The notes under the pieces: model-generated
Databases searched by the model: none
What the model saw: only the letters and a program-made list of their open reading frames with translations
What the model was told of the DNA's origin: nothing
Part shown: piece by piece, positions 43,822-52,919 of the stretch
Layout of the letters: every line of letters starts with the position of its first letter
Position numbering within the stretch: position 1 is the stretch's first letter
NCBI GenBank assembly: GCA_949502025.1
Contig: CATBCG010000025.1
Coordinates: forward strand, 1-64,000
Length of the DNA stretch: 64,000 bases
Direction: 5' to 3'
Source: MGBC131033 sp910585655
GTDB taxonomy: Bacteria; Bacillota; Clostridia; Lachnospirales; Lachnospiraceae
Position numbers and translations under genes: made by a program

Positions 43822-44658
43822 TTAAACATAGCTTACTTCTTTTAAAAACAAACCATAGCCTGGCAAGGTAAGTCCCGCATCCTGCCTTTTCCCGCTGCGA
43901 AATGCCTCTAAAATACTTTCCGGCTTTCGTCTGCCAGCCCCAACTTCGTACAAGGTTCCTGCCAGGATCCGCACCATATGATACAAAAAACCGTTTCCCT
44001 CTACTTCAAAAATAAAAAATTCCCCGCCTCTTTGCCGTAGCGTTTTCCACTCCAACCGTGTTATCGTCCGTACCGTTCCCCTGCCCGGCTCCATGTTAGA
44101 TGAAAAGGCGGAAAAGTCATGCTCTCCCGTCAATAACATTGACGCCCGCTGTACCGCTTCCCAGTTCCATCCTCCTGCCTTCCCTCCGACTTCCCCGTCT
44201 CCTATCCAATAAGCGTATTTCCCGGCAAAAGCAGATGGTACTTCCCTTATGTCAAACACATAACCATATACTTTGCTAACTGCGTCATAGCGGCTGTGAA
44301 ACATCGGCGGCGCCTCCTCTGCCATACGAATCCGCAACCCAGCCGGAAGCCTGTCATTCCAATAGCTTCTCCATTCCTCCGGCGTTTTCTCCTGCCAGAC
44401 AGGCAGCGGCAGATGTACATTCGCTACCTGTCTCAACGCATGTACCCCGGCGTCCGTCCTGCCGGAACCGATCACCTGTATCTTTTCCTGCCTGTACAAT
44501 TCTTTTTGACCGCCGGACACTTCTGTCAGGCTTTTCTTTAATACCTGTTCCAACGTCCCTTGAATCGACGGCTTTTTCCCGTTGTCTACCCGCTGCCAGC
44601 CGCCAAAGCAGCTTCCGTCATACTCCAACAGAAAACGCACATTTTGGTTTTTTCCCAA
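43822..44658 (-). CDS. truA: tRNA pseudouridine(38-40) synthase
   Basis: The family motifs are seen: RFLLEYDGSCFGGWQ at the N-terminus, the catalytic Asp in GSGRTDAGVHALRQVANVH, and FLYHMVRILAGTLYEVGAG near the C-terminus. The start is TTG at 44658, with GGGGGAAAG before it; a GTG six codons on is an alternative. Length is slightly above the usual 245-265 residues because of an insert (GGKAGGWNWE). Confidence 0.93.
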   Translation of the reverse strand: MGKNQNVRFLLEYDGSCFGGWQRVDNGKKPSIQGTLEQVLKKSLTEVSGGQKELYRQEKIQVIGSGRTDAGVHALRQVANVHLPLPVWQEKTPEEWRSYWNDRLPAGLRIRMAEEAPPMFHSRYDAVSKVYGYVFDIREVPSAFAGKYAYWIGDGEVGGKAGGWNWEAVQRASMLLTGEHDFSAFSSNMEPGRGTVRTITRLEWKTLRQRGGEFFIFEVEGNGFLYHMVRILAGTLYEVGAGRRKPESILEAFRSGKRQDAGLTLPGYGLFLKEVSYV

Positions 44659-44708
44659 ATTCTTTCCCCCTTTTCCTTCTGAAACGCTAAAAATATATCA
44701 ATTTCCTC

Positions 44709-44737
44709 TTGCCAAAAAGTAAATTTTATTGTATAAT
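44709..44737 (+). promoter_or_regulatory. Promoter of the small membrane protein gene
   Basis: TTGCCA (44709-44714), 17 bases, TATAAT (44732-44737) preceded by TTG. It lies 50 bases before the ATG at 44787. Confidence 0.75.
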
Positions 44738-44786
44738 ACAACTAAGAACAAGTCAATAATATTTCCTCTTGAAAGGAGCTGATCTT

Positions 44787-45137
44787 ATGAAGGCTATGTT
44801 AAAAAAATCTTTTTATAATGGAACCATGCGTGACCTTACTTTTCTCATTGGCTTCCTTTTCCTGCTGGCTGGCTTCCTGCTGGTGCCTACGTTTTATGAA
44901 ATAAATATCTGCGCCTCATTTTCTATCACTTTCATGTTGACCGGCTTCTTTTTTCAGATTGTCACCTATCTGCTTCCGTCGCCAAAACTGCACAGACCTG
45001 CGCCGTCGTTTTCCAGCAGCAGCGACGCCTATTTAGACCAGGCGCCTGAGGATTTTTCTTCTGAAGAAAGAGAAGCTCTTCTACAAGAATCCTGGATGGT
45101 AGCAGCAGAACGTTTCCTGAAAACCCGTAAATTCTAA
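44787..45137 (+). CDS. Small membrane protein of unknown function
   Basis: GAAAGGAG lies eight bases before the ATG at 44787. The 116-residue protein has two hydrophobic helices (about 17-37 and 43-67, RDLTFLIGFLFLLAGFLLVP and a Thr/Phe-rich one), a Pro/Ser linker with a run of serines and an acidic helical tail (EDFSSEEREALLQESWMVAAE). I do not recognise it. It and the next gene are the only plus-strand genes in the sporulation block, placed between truA and the PpiC gene. Confidence 0.7.
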   Translation: MKAMLKKSFYNGTMRDLTFLIGFLFLLAGFLLVPTFYEINICASFSITFMLTGFFFQIVTYLLPSPKLHRPAPSFSSSSDAYLDQAPEDFSSEEREALLQESWMVAAERFLKTRKF

Positions 45138-45176
45138 ACAGACTGCCGGATACCTTCCGGCTCTGTACAAATGTAT

Positions 45177-45242
45177 AAAAACTCCCGTTTCGTCTATCCT
45201 AAGAATGTAACATCTAAAAGGAAATCACGAAAGGGAGTTTTT
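45177..45242 (+). promoter_or_regulatory. Inverted repeat that can cover the ribosome binding site
   Basis: AAAACTCCC-G-TTTCG (45178-45192) pairs with CGAAAGGGAGTTTT (45228-45241), a stem of about 14 pairs with one bulge and a 35-base loop. The right arm contains the AAAGGGAG that serves the ATG at 45244. The structure could hold back translation or act as a terminator-like element. Confidence 0.5.
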
Positions 45243-45243
45243 T

Positions 45244-45672
45244 ATGACATCAGAAATCAATTTATTACAGCACATCCATCAAGGCTCTGCTATGGGAATC
45301 GACAGTATCCGCCATATGATTGGCTTATCCGAAGATCATGCCTTTACCTCCGCCCTGACAAATCAGCTTCGGGAATACGAAGATGTCAAGGCAGAAGCCG
45401 CTTCTCTTCTGACCAGAGCAGGGCAGACCCCGCAAGGTGTTTCGTCGGCTGCCAAATTTATGTCCGATATGACCAGCAGTCTAAAAAGCATCACCGACCG
45501 CAGCGCCTCCCGTTTAGCAGAGATTATGATTGAAGGCAGCACAATGGGTACTACTAATTTAACCAAGCAGCTAAACGCCTATCACGGGCATGACCACGCT
45601 GTCACCTCGCTTGCCCACAAGCTGCTGAAAACCGAAGAGCGAAACATTGAGGAAATGAAACATTTCCTATAA
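45244..45672 (+). CDS. Helical bundle protein of unknown function
   Basis: The 142-residue protein is almost wholly helical by composition, with several Glu and His that could be metal ligands (REYEDVKAEAASLL; IEGSTMGTTNLTKQLNAYHG; ERNIEEMKHFL). The shape recalls ferritin-like or DUF2383-type four-helix bundles found in spore formers, but I cannot assign it. CGAAAGGGAG gives its ribosome site, inside a hairpin. It ends 11 bases from the convergent PpiC foldase gene. Confidence 0.75.
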   Translation: MTSEINLLQHIHQGSAMGIDSIRHMIGLSEDHAFTSALTNQLREYEDVKAEAASLLTRAGQTPQGVSSAAKFMSDMTSSLKSITDRSASRLAEIMIEGSTMGTTNLTKQLNAYHGHDHAVTSLAHKLLKTEERNIEEMKHFL

Positions 45673-45683
45673 AACCGGGGCAT

Positions 45684-46754
45684 TTATTCTTCTGGAGTCT
45701 CAAAGGTAATCTCGCTCCATTTTTTCTCGTCCACCTTCACCTCAAACTCCTTCGCCCATTCGGCATATAACTTGCGGAACGCCGTATCCTGACGCTCGTT
45801 GATAATCTCTTCTTTTGCCTGGGCGGTAGCATCTTCGTCTAGCTCATTGACACAACGAATGATATAAAACCCATGCGGTCCGTCGATTACCTCGCTGATC
45901 TCACCGGTCTTTAAAGAAAACGCCGCCTCGTCAAAAATAGCCCGGTCGTATTCCTCCTTCCAGTCTCCACGCCCTATAATAAAGGAAGTTTCTGCCAAAT
46001 CGGAATGTACGGTCGCCAAAGATTCAAAATCAGCTCCCTCCTCAGCCTGCTCCCACAGTTCCTTTGCCTTTTCCCCAATGGCAGCGCGCTCCTCCTCGGT
46101 CATCGCAATCTCGTTCCGGTTTTTATCCGTACCATCCGTCAAAAGCGCCAGTACCTGAAGCTCCGCCTGCCTCGCCTCATCATCCGACACCATCGTATCC
46201 ACGTCACTTGTAATTACGTCAAAAATCTTAGAACTCAAATAATTGTCATGATAAATACTCTCTAACAGCTCCGTATCAATGTGGTAGCGCAGAATATCAT
46301 AATCCGAAATCTCCTCCATCTGCTCCCGTACCGTATCCGCAATTTCATCCGCCTCATCCTCTGTCACCAACACCCCCTGAGACTCTGCCATTGAGGTAAT
46401 CACTTTAAGCTGTACGATTTCATTTAAAATATCTTCCTTACACATATCGGCAAACGTTTTCCCGTTGCCGAAATCCACCGCCCATACCTCGCTGCCAAAA
46501 TACCCTTCATACTGCTCGCGGACACAGAGAACATAAAACATGATTTCTTCTCTAGCTACCTTTTTATCTCCTACCTGAATCACCACGTCCTCTGCAAAGG
46601 CAGTACCGTTTTCCCCGGTCAGCCCGGCGCTTTCTGTACTGCCTCCCTTCTGCCACCAGAAAATCCCCAAGATAGCGGCTGCCACCAGCAGCACCAACAA
46701 TCCCCCTATCCAATAGCCTTTCTTTCCTCCTATATTCCTGCCCTGTTCTATCAT
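45684..46754 (-). CDS. Membrane-anchored peptidyl-prolyl isomerase (PrsA/SurA-like foldase)
   Basis: One membrane helix (about 14-34) anchors the protein outside the cell. A SurA-N/trigger-like helical region (about 60-190, with LNEIVQLKVITSMAESQGV) is followed by a parvulin PpiC domain (about 220-320; FESLATVHSDLAET, DEAAFSLKTGEISEVIDGPHGFYII). It folds exported proteins. It follows mfd by eight bases in the same direction, so the two are co-transcribed; in Bacillus a PrsA-like gene (yacD) lies in the same region. Confidence 0.88.
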   Translation of the reverse strand: MIEQGRNIGGKKGYWIGGLLVLLVAAAILGIFWWQKGGSTESAGLTGENGTAFAEDVVIQVGDKKVAREEIMFYVLCVREQYEGYFGSEVWAVDFGNGKTFADMCKEDILNEIVQLKVITSMAESQGVLVTEDEADEIADTVREQMEEISDYDILRYHIDTELLESIYHDNYLSSKIFDVITSDVDTMVSDDEARQAELQVLALLTDGTDKNRNEIAMTEEERAAIGEKAKELWEQAEEGADFESLATVHSDLAETSFIIGRGDWKEEYDRAIFDEAAFSLKTGEISEVIDGPHGFYIIRCVNELDEDATAQAKEEIINERQDTAFRKLYAEWAKEFEVKVDEKKWSEITFETPEE

Positions 46755-46762
46755 ACCTCACC

Positions 46763-49700
46763 TTATTTCTTTTCTTTCTTTGTGTTTTCTAACAAAAGCA
46801 TCGTAAAGTCCTCCAATAACTGACGGATTCCCTGAAAGCACTCCGCATTCTCCTGGCGTCTGCCCTTGCTTTTTGCCGCAGCCGGAAATTCATAGAAAAA
46901 CTCTACCGGCTGTCCCGGACGGAATTTTAGTCTTCCCGCAAAGCGGGTAATCAGCTCTGGTATTTTGGCAGCGTCTAGCCTTGCCTCCTTCTCCATCACC
47001 AGCCGTAACATACGTTCTGTATACGTTACTTCCGACACATATACCCGGTGTGCCATCGCTTTGATTAGGGCGATATTTAACAGATTTTCCACCGCCTGTG
47101 GCAGCTCGCCGAAACGGTCAATCAGCTCGTCTTGTAGATCCATTAGTTCTTCGCGGTTTTCTATTTCTGCAACCCGCTTATACATATCGAGTTTCTGCAC
47201 CTCGTTCTTCATATAGGAAGACGGAATATAAGCATCCATATCAAAATCCACCGTCGTCTCAAAGCTTTCTTCCTCGACCGTCTCTCCTTTCATCGCCCGT
47301 ACCGCTTCATTTAACATCTTACAGTACAGATCATACCCAACCGCTTCCATATGCCCATGCTGCCTGGCTCCCAGCAAATTTCCGGCTCCCCGAATCTCCA
47401 GATCCCGCATGGCGATCTTAAAGCCGGATCCTAATTCGGTAAATTCCCGAATCGCCTGTAACCTCTTTTCCGCAATCTCCCGAAGCATTTTGTTCCGCTT
47501 GTACATCAAAAAAGCGTAGGCAGTACGATTGCTACGTCCTACCCGACCACGGAGCTGATAAAGCTGGGAAAGCCCAAGCCGATCGGCATCCTCAATGATC
47601 ATGGTATTGACGTTGGAAATATCCAACCCTGTTTCTATGATCGTAGTCGAAACCAGGACGTCTATTTCTCCGTTGATAAACTCAAACATAATACGTTCCA
47701 GTTCCCGCTCACTCATTTGCCCATGTGCATAGGATACATTGGCGTCCGGCACCTGCTTGGCAATGCGATCCGCCACTTCATCGATCCCATTAACCCGGTT
47801 ATAGACATAGTAAACCTGTCCGCCCCTCACCAGCTCCCGATTAACTGCCTCACGTACAATTTCTTCATTATATTCCAATACATACGTCTGAATCGGCAGA
47901 CGGTCTACGGGAGGCTCTTCCAGTACGCTCATATCACGGATTCCTGCCAGACTCATATGAAGAGTACGGGGAATCGGCGTCGCGGAAAGCGTCAGTACGT
48001 CGATATTAGTCCTAAGCTGCTTGATTTTTTCTTTATGCGTTACTCCAAACCGCTGTTCCTCGTCCACAATCAGCAGCCCTAAATTTTTAAAATGAATATC
48101 TGACGACAGCACCCGATGCGTTCCGATAATAATGTCCAGACTGCCCTTTTTTAATTGCTCGACGATTTTTCTCTGCTCTGCGGCAGTTTTAAAGCGGGAA
48201 AGCATATCTACGCTAATCGGAAAATCCTTCATCCTTTGAACAAAGGTATTGTAATGCTGCTGCGCCAAAATAGTAGTCGGGACAAGCAGCACGACCTGTT
48301 TCCCATCCGAAACCGCTTTAAACGCCGCGCGGATCGCCACTTCTGTCTTACCGTAGCCGACGTCCCCGCAGATCAGACGATCCATAATCTTGCGGCTTTC
48401 CATATCCCGTTTTGTATCCTCAATCGCCCGAAGCTGATCGTCCGTCTCCTCATAAGGAAACAATTCCTCAAACTCTCTTTGCCAGACGGTATCCGGGCTA
48501 AATTGATAACCGTTTTCTGCCTGGCGCTTAGCGTAAAGCTCTACCAGCTCCTTGGCGATTTCCCGGACAGAGCCTTTGACTTTCGCCTTGGTGTTTTTCC
48601 ACTCAACGGAGTTTAATTTATTAAGCTTTGGCTTTTTTGCCTCTGCCCCGGCGTATTTTTGCAGCACGTCCAAGCCCGTCGCCAAAACGTACAGCACTCC
48701 GCCGCCTCCATACTCGATTTTTATATAGTCTTTGACTATTTTATTGACTTCGATTTTTTCAATTCCCCGGTAAATCCCCAGACCATGGTTTTCATGAACC
48801 ACGTAATCCCCTACGTGAAGCTCCGAAAAGCTTGCCAGCTTCCGACCGTCATAGGTTCCGCGCTTTTTCTTACGCTTCTTTTTTTCCGCTCCGAAAATAT
48901 CGCTCTCCGAAATGATAACCAGCTTGATCAACGGATACTCAAACCCTCGATGCAGTCCGCCGTATATCGTTATGATCTCTCCTCGCTGCACCTCTCTGTC
49001 CAAATCTTCGGTATAAAAGGCGTTTAGCTCCTCCGCCCGCAGATCGGCGCTGATCCGCTCCGCCCTCGTCCGGGAAGCACATACCAGGATCACACGAAAG
49101 CCGTTCCGCTTGTATTGCTGCAAATCCTTAACCAGCAGCGCAAAATTATTGTTGTAGGAATTGACCGATTTTACCGTAAGGTCAAAATGCCGCTTCGGCG
49201 CTATCGCCCCTGCCCTTGCCTCTAACGTACTTAGCAGCAGCGTCCGTTTTCTTGCCAAATCCGCCAACAAAGTCCGGTATTCCCAAATCACGTCCGCCTG
49301 TCCCGGTAAAATATAGCCCTTTTCCAAACGGGTAGTCATACTCTCCCGAAACTCCATCTCTACAGCCTCGCCCTTTTCGATCAAACGAAGCGGCTCATCC
49401 AGGAAAAAAACGGTTTCTGCCGGATCAAAATAATCATAAAAAGAAACGGTATTGTCGTAAAAATACCGGATATAGCTCTCTATACCAAAGGAACCGCTAT
49501 AAATTTCCAGGTTGTCCCGAAATTCTTCCACCGTCTCCGAAAGGCGGTGCGCCTCCTCTGTCTTCATCTGCAACCGAAGCGCCTTTACCTGCTCTTCCTT
49601 TTCCTTCATCAGACGCTTCATCCCCGCCATACGGGTTTTCTCATCTAATATAATCTCTGTAGCCGGATAAATCACCAGCTCCTCTACCGGCTCAATCGAA

Positions 49701-50350
49701 CGCTGACTTGCCACGTCAAAGCTGCGGATCGTATCTACCTCATCATCCCAGAACTCGATCCGATACGGGCATTCCTCCGTCAGCGGAAAAATATCCAGTA
49801 TCCCACCCCGCACGGCAAACTGCCCCGGTCCCTCTACCTGCCCGGTCTTTTCATAGCCCAGGTGTGCCAGATGCCGGGAAAACTTCTGCAAATCCACCTG
49901 ATCCTGTTGACGGATTGTCACCAGATTCTCCCGTACAAAATCCAACGGCAGGATACGATCCATTCCCGCCTCTAAAGACAGTACCACCGTAAGCGGCTTT
50001 TTCGCCTTGTCATCCCGTTCCAACAGTCTTTGAATCGTTTTGAGGCGATCTCTGACAATTGCATTTCCATGAAGATCTGCCGAAAAAAACATGATATCCT
50101 TGGCGGGATAAAAGCAAATCTCCCGGTCGTACAGCTTGTAGTCCTCGTATATCTCCTTCGCCTTTAGCTCATGATAGGTGACAATCACCCGTATCCTTGC
50201 TCCTAACTCCTCTCCTATCCCATAGATAAGATGACACTTTTGGGAATCAATGCAGCCAGTAGCGAGGATCGGCGTGTCCCCGCGCTTTAGACAAGAAACA
50301 ATCCCGCTGTATTCGTTTAGTTCCTGTAAAGGCGCCGTAAAGGTCTGCAT
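46763..50350 (-). CDS. mfd: Transcription-repair coupling factor
   Basis: Mfd removes stalled RNA polymerase and recruits UvrA. The protein shows the UvrB-like N-terminal region, the polymerase-interaction CarD-like domain (about 495-560; GDYVVHENHGLGIYRGIEK), the RecG-like helicase with Walker A CGDVGYGKTEVA, the DEEQRFGV box, motif III LTLSATPIPRTLHMSL and motif VI QLRGRVGRS, and the C-terminal TRCF domain. Length (1195) is normal. It lies 13 bases after pth, as in Bacillus. Confidence 0.97.
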   Translation of the reverse strand: MQTFTAPLQELNEYSGIVSCLKRGDTPILATGCIDSQKCHLIYGIGEELGARIRVIVTYHELKAKEIYEDYKLYDREICFYPAKDIMFFSADLHGNAIVRDRLKTIQRLLERDDKAKKPLTVVLSLEAGMDRILPLDFVRENLVTIRQQDQVDLQKFSRHLAHLGYEKTGQVEGPGQFAVRGGILDIFPLTEECPYRIEFWDDEVDTIRSFDVASQRSIEPVEELVIYPATEIILDEKTRMAGMKRLMKEKEEQVKALRLQMKTEEAHRLSETVEEFRDNLEIYSGSFGIESYIRYFYDNTVSFYDYFDPAETVFFLDEPLRLIEKGEAVEMEFRESMTTRLEKGYILPGQADVIWEYRTLLADLARKRTLLLSTLEARAGAIAPKRHFDLTVKSVNSYNNNFALLVKDLQQYKRNGFRVILVCASRTRAERISADLRAEELNAFYTEDLDREVQRGEIITIYGGLHRGFEYPLIKLVIISESDIFGAEKKKRKKKRGTYDGRKLASFSELHVGDYVVHENHGLGIYRGIEKIEVNKIVKDYIKIEYGGGGVLYVLATGLDVLQKYAGAEAKKPKLNKLNSVEWKNTKAKVKGSVREIAKELVELYAKRQAENGYQFSPDTVWQREFEELFPYEETDDQLRAIEDTKRDMESRKIMDRLICGDVGYGKTEVAIRAAFKAVSDGKQVVLLVPTTILAQQHYNTFVQRMKDFPISVDMLSRFKTAAEQRKIVEQLKKGSLDIIIGTHRVLSSDIHFKNLGLLIVDEEQRFGVTHKEKIKQLRTNIDVLTLSATPIPRTLHMSLAGIRDMSVLEEPPVDRLPIQTYVLEYNEEIVREAVNRELVRGGQVYYVYNRVNGIDEVADRIAKQVPDANVSYAHGQMSERELERIMFEFINGEIDVLVSTTIIETGLDISNVNTMIIEDADRLGLSQLYQLRGRVGRSNRTAYAFLMYKRNKMLREIAEKRLQAIREFTELGSGFKIAMRDLEIRGAGNLLGARQHGHMEAVGYDLYCKMLNEAVRAMKGETVEEESFETTVDFDMDAYIPSSYMKNEVQKLDMYKRVAEIENREELMDLQDELIDRFGELPQAVENLLNIALIKAMAHRVYVSEVTYTERMLRLVMEKEARLDAAKIPELITRFAGRLKFRPGQPVEFFYEFPAAAKSKGRRQENAECFQGIRQLLEDFTMLLLENTKKEKK

Positions 50351-50363
50351 CCGTTTCCCTCCT

Positions 50364-50924
50364 TTAATTGATTTTATTCATAGCGGACGCCGTTCCTTCC
50401 GTAAGGATATAGCAGACCGCCTCTGCCGCCCGGGCAAGTGCGTCTCTCATCACCGGCTCGGTATCCGCTGGGAATCTCGAAAGGACATAATCTGCCAAAT
50501 CCCAGCCTTCTGGCTTCTCTCCTACCCCGATTTTAATCCTCGGAAAAACCTGCGTCCCTATCTGTTCTATGATGTTTTTGATTCCGTTATGCCCTCCGGC
50601 GCTCCCCTTCGCACGAACGCGAAGCTTCCCTGGTTCCAGACTTACATCGTCATATATAACGATTAGTTCCTCCTCCGGATCGATTTTATAATAATCCGCC
50701 AATGCGCGGATACTCATTCCACTTAAATTCATAAAGGTCTGCGGCTGCACCAGCAGCACTTTCTGTCCCTCTATCTGACCGCTGCCGCAAAGCGCCTTCT
50801 GCTCCGTCCTGCTAAGGCGGATACCATAACGATCCGACAGATGTGTAACTGCGTCAAATCCGATGTTATGCCTCGTACCGGCATAACGCGTCCCTGGGTT
50901 CCCCAGTCCTGCAATGATATACAT
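50364..50924 (-). CDS. pth: Peptidyl-tRNA hydrolase
   Basis: Pth frees tRNA from dropped-off peptidyl-tRNA. Typical motifs: IAGLGNPGTRYAGTRHNIGF with the catalytic His, QTFMNLSGMSIRALADYY with the Asn, VIYDDVSLEPGKLRVRAKG with the Asp, and GSAGGHNGIKNII. Length (186) is normal. It stands between spoVG and mfd, as in Bacillus. Confidence 0.96.
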   Translation of the reverse strand: MYIIAGLGNPGTRYAGTRHNIGFDAVTHLSDRYGIRLSRTEQKALCGSGQIEGQKVLLVQPQTFMNLSGMSIRALADYYKIDPEEELIVIYDDVSLEPGKLRVRAKGSAGGHNGIKNIIEQIGTQVFPRIKIGVGEKPEGWDLADYVLSRFPADTEPVMRDALARAAEAVCYILTEGTASAMNKIN

Positions 50925-50948
50925 AATTCCTCACATTCCACAAGTCAA

Positions 50949-50980
50949 GGAAAGAGGGCATCCTCTGACACCCTCTTTTC
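50949..50980 (-). terminator. Terminator after spoVG
   Basis: AAAGAGGG (50951-50958) pairs with CCCTCTTT (50971-50978), with further pairs in the loop, followed on the minus strand by CCTT. It lies 20 bases after spoVG and separates it from pth. Confidence 0.65.
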
Positions 50981-51000
50981 TCCGGCTTGTACGATATTTC

Positions 51001-51300
51001 TTATCCCACGGCCTCCCGCAAAAATTCATCATCATTCTCGCTCTCAAGTACCGCGGTCTCATAACGCTCCAGAACGATTTTCTGAATCTTCTCACGGGTG
51101 TCGGAATTTATCGGGTGAGCAATGTCCCGATATTCACCGTCTCCCGCCTTCCTGCTCGGCATAGCGATGAAGAGCCCTTTGTCGCCCTCGATTACCTTGA
51201 TATCATGAACGACGAATTCATTATCAATGGTAATAGATACAACAGCCTTCATTTTGCTCTCCTTTGCCACCTTTCGTACTCTGACGTCTGTGATATTCAT
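51001..51300 (-). CDS. spoVG: SpoVG, RNA-binding regulator
   Basis: The 99-residue protein has the family sequence MNITDVRVRKV, then KAVVSITIDNEFVVHDIKVIE and GLFIAMPSRKAGDGEYRDIA, AHPINSDTREKIQ. SpoVG binds RNA and affects septation, sporulation and virulence genes in Firmicutes. AAGGGGG before the ATG at 51300 fixes the start. A TATAAT box lies about 70 bases upstream but its -35 box is poor, so an alternative sigma factor (sigma H in Bacillus) may act. Confidence 0.95.
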   Translation of the reverse strand: MNITDVRVRKVAKESKMKAVVSITIDNEFVVHDIKVIEGDKGLFIAMPSRKAGDGEYRDIAHPINSDTREKIQKIVLERYETAVLESENDDEFLREAVG

Positions 51301-51473
51301 GCTGCGACCCCCTTTAAGTAGGTAATAAAATGTTGTATCAGCGGTGCAACGCCCCAAATGCTGCCCGCTTGTCCTTATTATAACACACCTTCTGGAAAAA
51401 AGAAATAGAAATTTATATTTAAATATGTTATAATTATAATTAAATTTTTAACGCAGAATAGGATGTGTAAGCT

Positions 51474-52919
51474 ATGAACTATCAAATTGATTTTCTCAAA
51501 CCGATTTCCGTCCATTTTATCGGAATCGGCGGCGTCAGCATGAGCGGTCTGGCAAAACTTCTTCTGACCAGAGGATTTACCGTCTCCGGCTCGGACAGCA
51601 AAGAAAGTGATTTTACCCGTCACTTAGAGGAACTTGGCATCCGTGTTATGTATGGTCAGCGTGCCGAAAACATTACCGAGGGAATTGACCTTATTGTCTA
51701 TACGGCTGCAATCCATCCGGACAATCCGGAATTTGCCGCCGCCAAAGCCACCGGAATTCCTCTGATGGATCGCGCCACCCTTTTAGGGCAGATTATGGGA
51801 CACTATTCCAATGCCGTCGCCGTCGCCGGCACGCATGGCAAAACCACCACGACCGCCATGCTCTCCTGTATCTACTTAAAAGCAGACCTCGATCCGACGA
51901 TTACCTTAGGCGGTGTTCTTCCGGAAATAGAAAGCAATCTTCGGATCGGCTCCTCCGAACACTTTATCATGGAAGCCTGCGAATACACCAACAGCTTCCA
52001 TCACTTCCAGCCGACCACCGCTCTGGTTTTAAACGTGGAAGCCGACCATTTGGATTTCTTTTCCGGAATCGAACAAATCAGGACATCCTTTACCACCTTT
52101 TTAAAGCTGCTGCCAAAGGATGGTCTTTTAGTCATCAACGGAGAAATCCCGGACTATCAGAGGCTTTACTCCGGGCTTCCTCTCCGAACTGTCACCTATG
52201 GTCTTTGCGGGGGTTCATTTGACTATATGGCAGAAGATATCCGTTTTGACGAGGCAGGACGGGGCAGCTATACGCTTTTGATCCGTGGTATTCCTGCCGG
52301 ACGGATAGAACTGGGCGTTATCGGTCTGCACAATATCTCCAATTCTCTGGCAGCGATAGCCGCCGCCCTGGAATATAAACCAGCCGCAGATGCTGCCAAT
52401 ACAGACCTTATCGCCGCCGATACGAATGCCGCCACCCCTATCACCCTTTCGGAGATCGCTTCTGCCCTGAAATCCTTCCATGGTACCGATCGCCGTTTCC
52501 AAAAAAAAGGGGTCCGCAACGGTGTTACCGTAATCGACGACTATGCGCACCATCCGACCGAAGTTACGGCTACGCTCTCCTCTGCCAAACAGGCAGACTA
52601 TCATCAGATCTGGTGTGTCTTTCAGCCTCATACGTATTCCCGCACCCGCCTTTTGCTCGACGACTTTGCCCAAGCGCTTTCCCATGCCGACAAAGTAGTC
52701 TTGACAGATATTTATGCAGCCAGAGAAGCCGATCCGGGAGATATCTCCTCTGCTGATCTGCTGGCAAAACTAAAAGAACGAAGCGTAGACGCTTACTATT
52801 TTAAAAAATTTTCCGAAATCGAAAATTTTTTAATACACAACTGTACCAACGGCGACCTGTTGATAACTATGGGGGCAGGAGACGTTGTAAATATTGGAGA
52901 AAATTTTCTACAGCAATAG
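51474..52919 (+). CDS. murC: UDP-N-acetylmuramate--L-alanine ligase
   Basis: MurC adds the first amino acid of the peptidoglycan peptide. Motifs: VHFIGIGGVSMSGLAKLLL (nucleotide-binding N-terminus), ATP loop VAGTHGKTTTTAML, EACEYTNSF, and DDYAHHPTEV with QPHTYSRTR in the C-terminal domain. Length (481) is slightly above the mean. It is divergent from spoVG. Its stop codon lies one base before the first of a series of DnaA boxes. Confidence 0.96.
   Translation: MNYQIDFLKPISVHFIGIGGVSMSGLAKLLLTRGFTVSGSDSKESDFTRHLEELGIRVMYGQRAENITEGIDLIVYTAAIHPDNPEFAAAKATGIPLMDRATLLGQIMGHYSNAVAVAGTHGKTTTTAMLSCIYLKADLDPTITLGGVLPEIESNLRIGSSEHFIMEACEYTNSFHHFQPTTALVLNVEADHLDFFSGIEQIRTSFTTFLKLLPKDGLLVINGEIPDYQRLYSGLPLRTVTYGLCGGSFDYMAEDIRFDEAGRGSYTLLIRGIPAGRIELGVIGLHNISNSLAAIAAALEYKPAADAANTDLIAADTNAATPITLSEIASALKSFHGTDRRFQKKGVRNGVTVIDDYAHHPTEVTATLSSAKQADYHQIWCVFQPHTYSRTRLLLDDFAQALSHADKVVLTDIYAAREADPGDISSADLLAKLKERSVDAYYFKKFSEIENFLIHNCTNGDLLITMGAGDVVNIGENFLQQ

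Noticed and set aside
51358..51473. Sigma-H promoter for spoVG
   Set aside because: A TATAAT box is present but neither a clear -35 nor the sigma-H boxes could be matched well enough to list.
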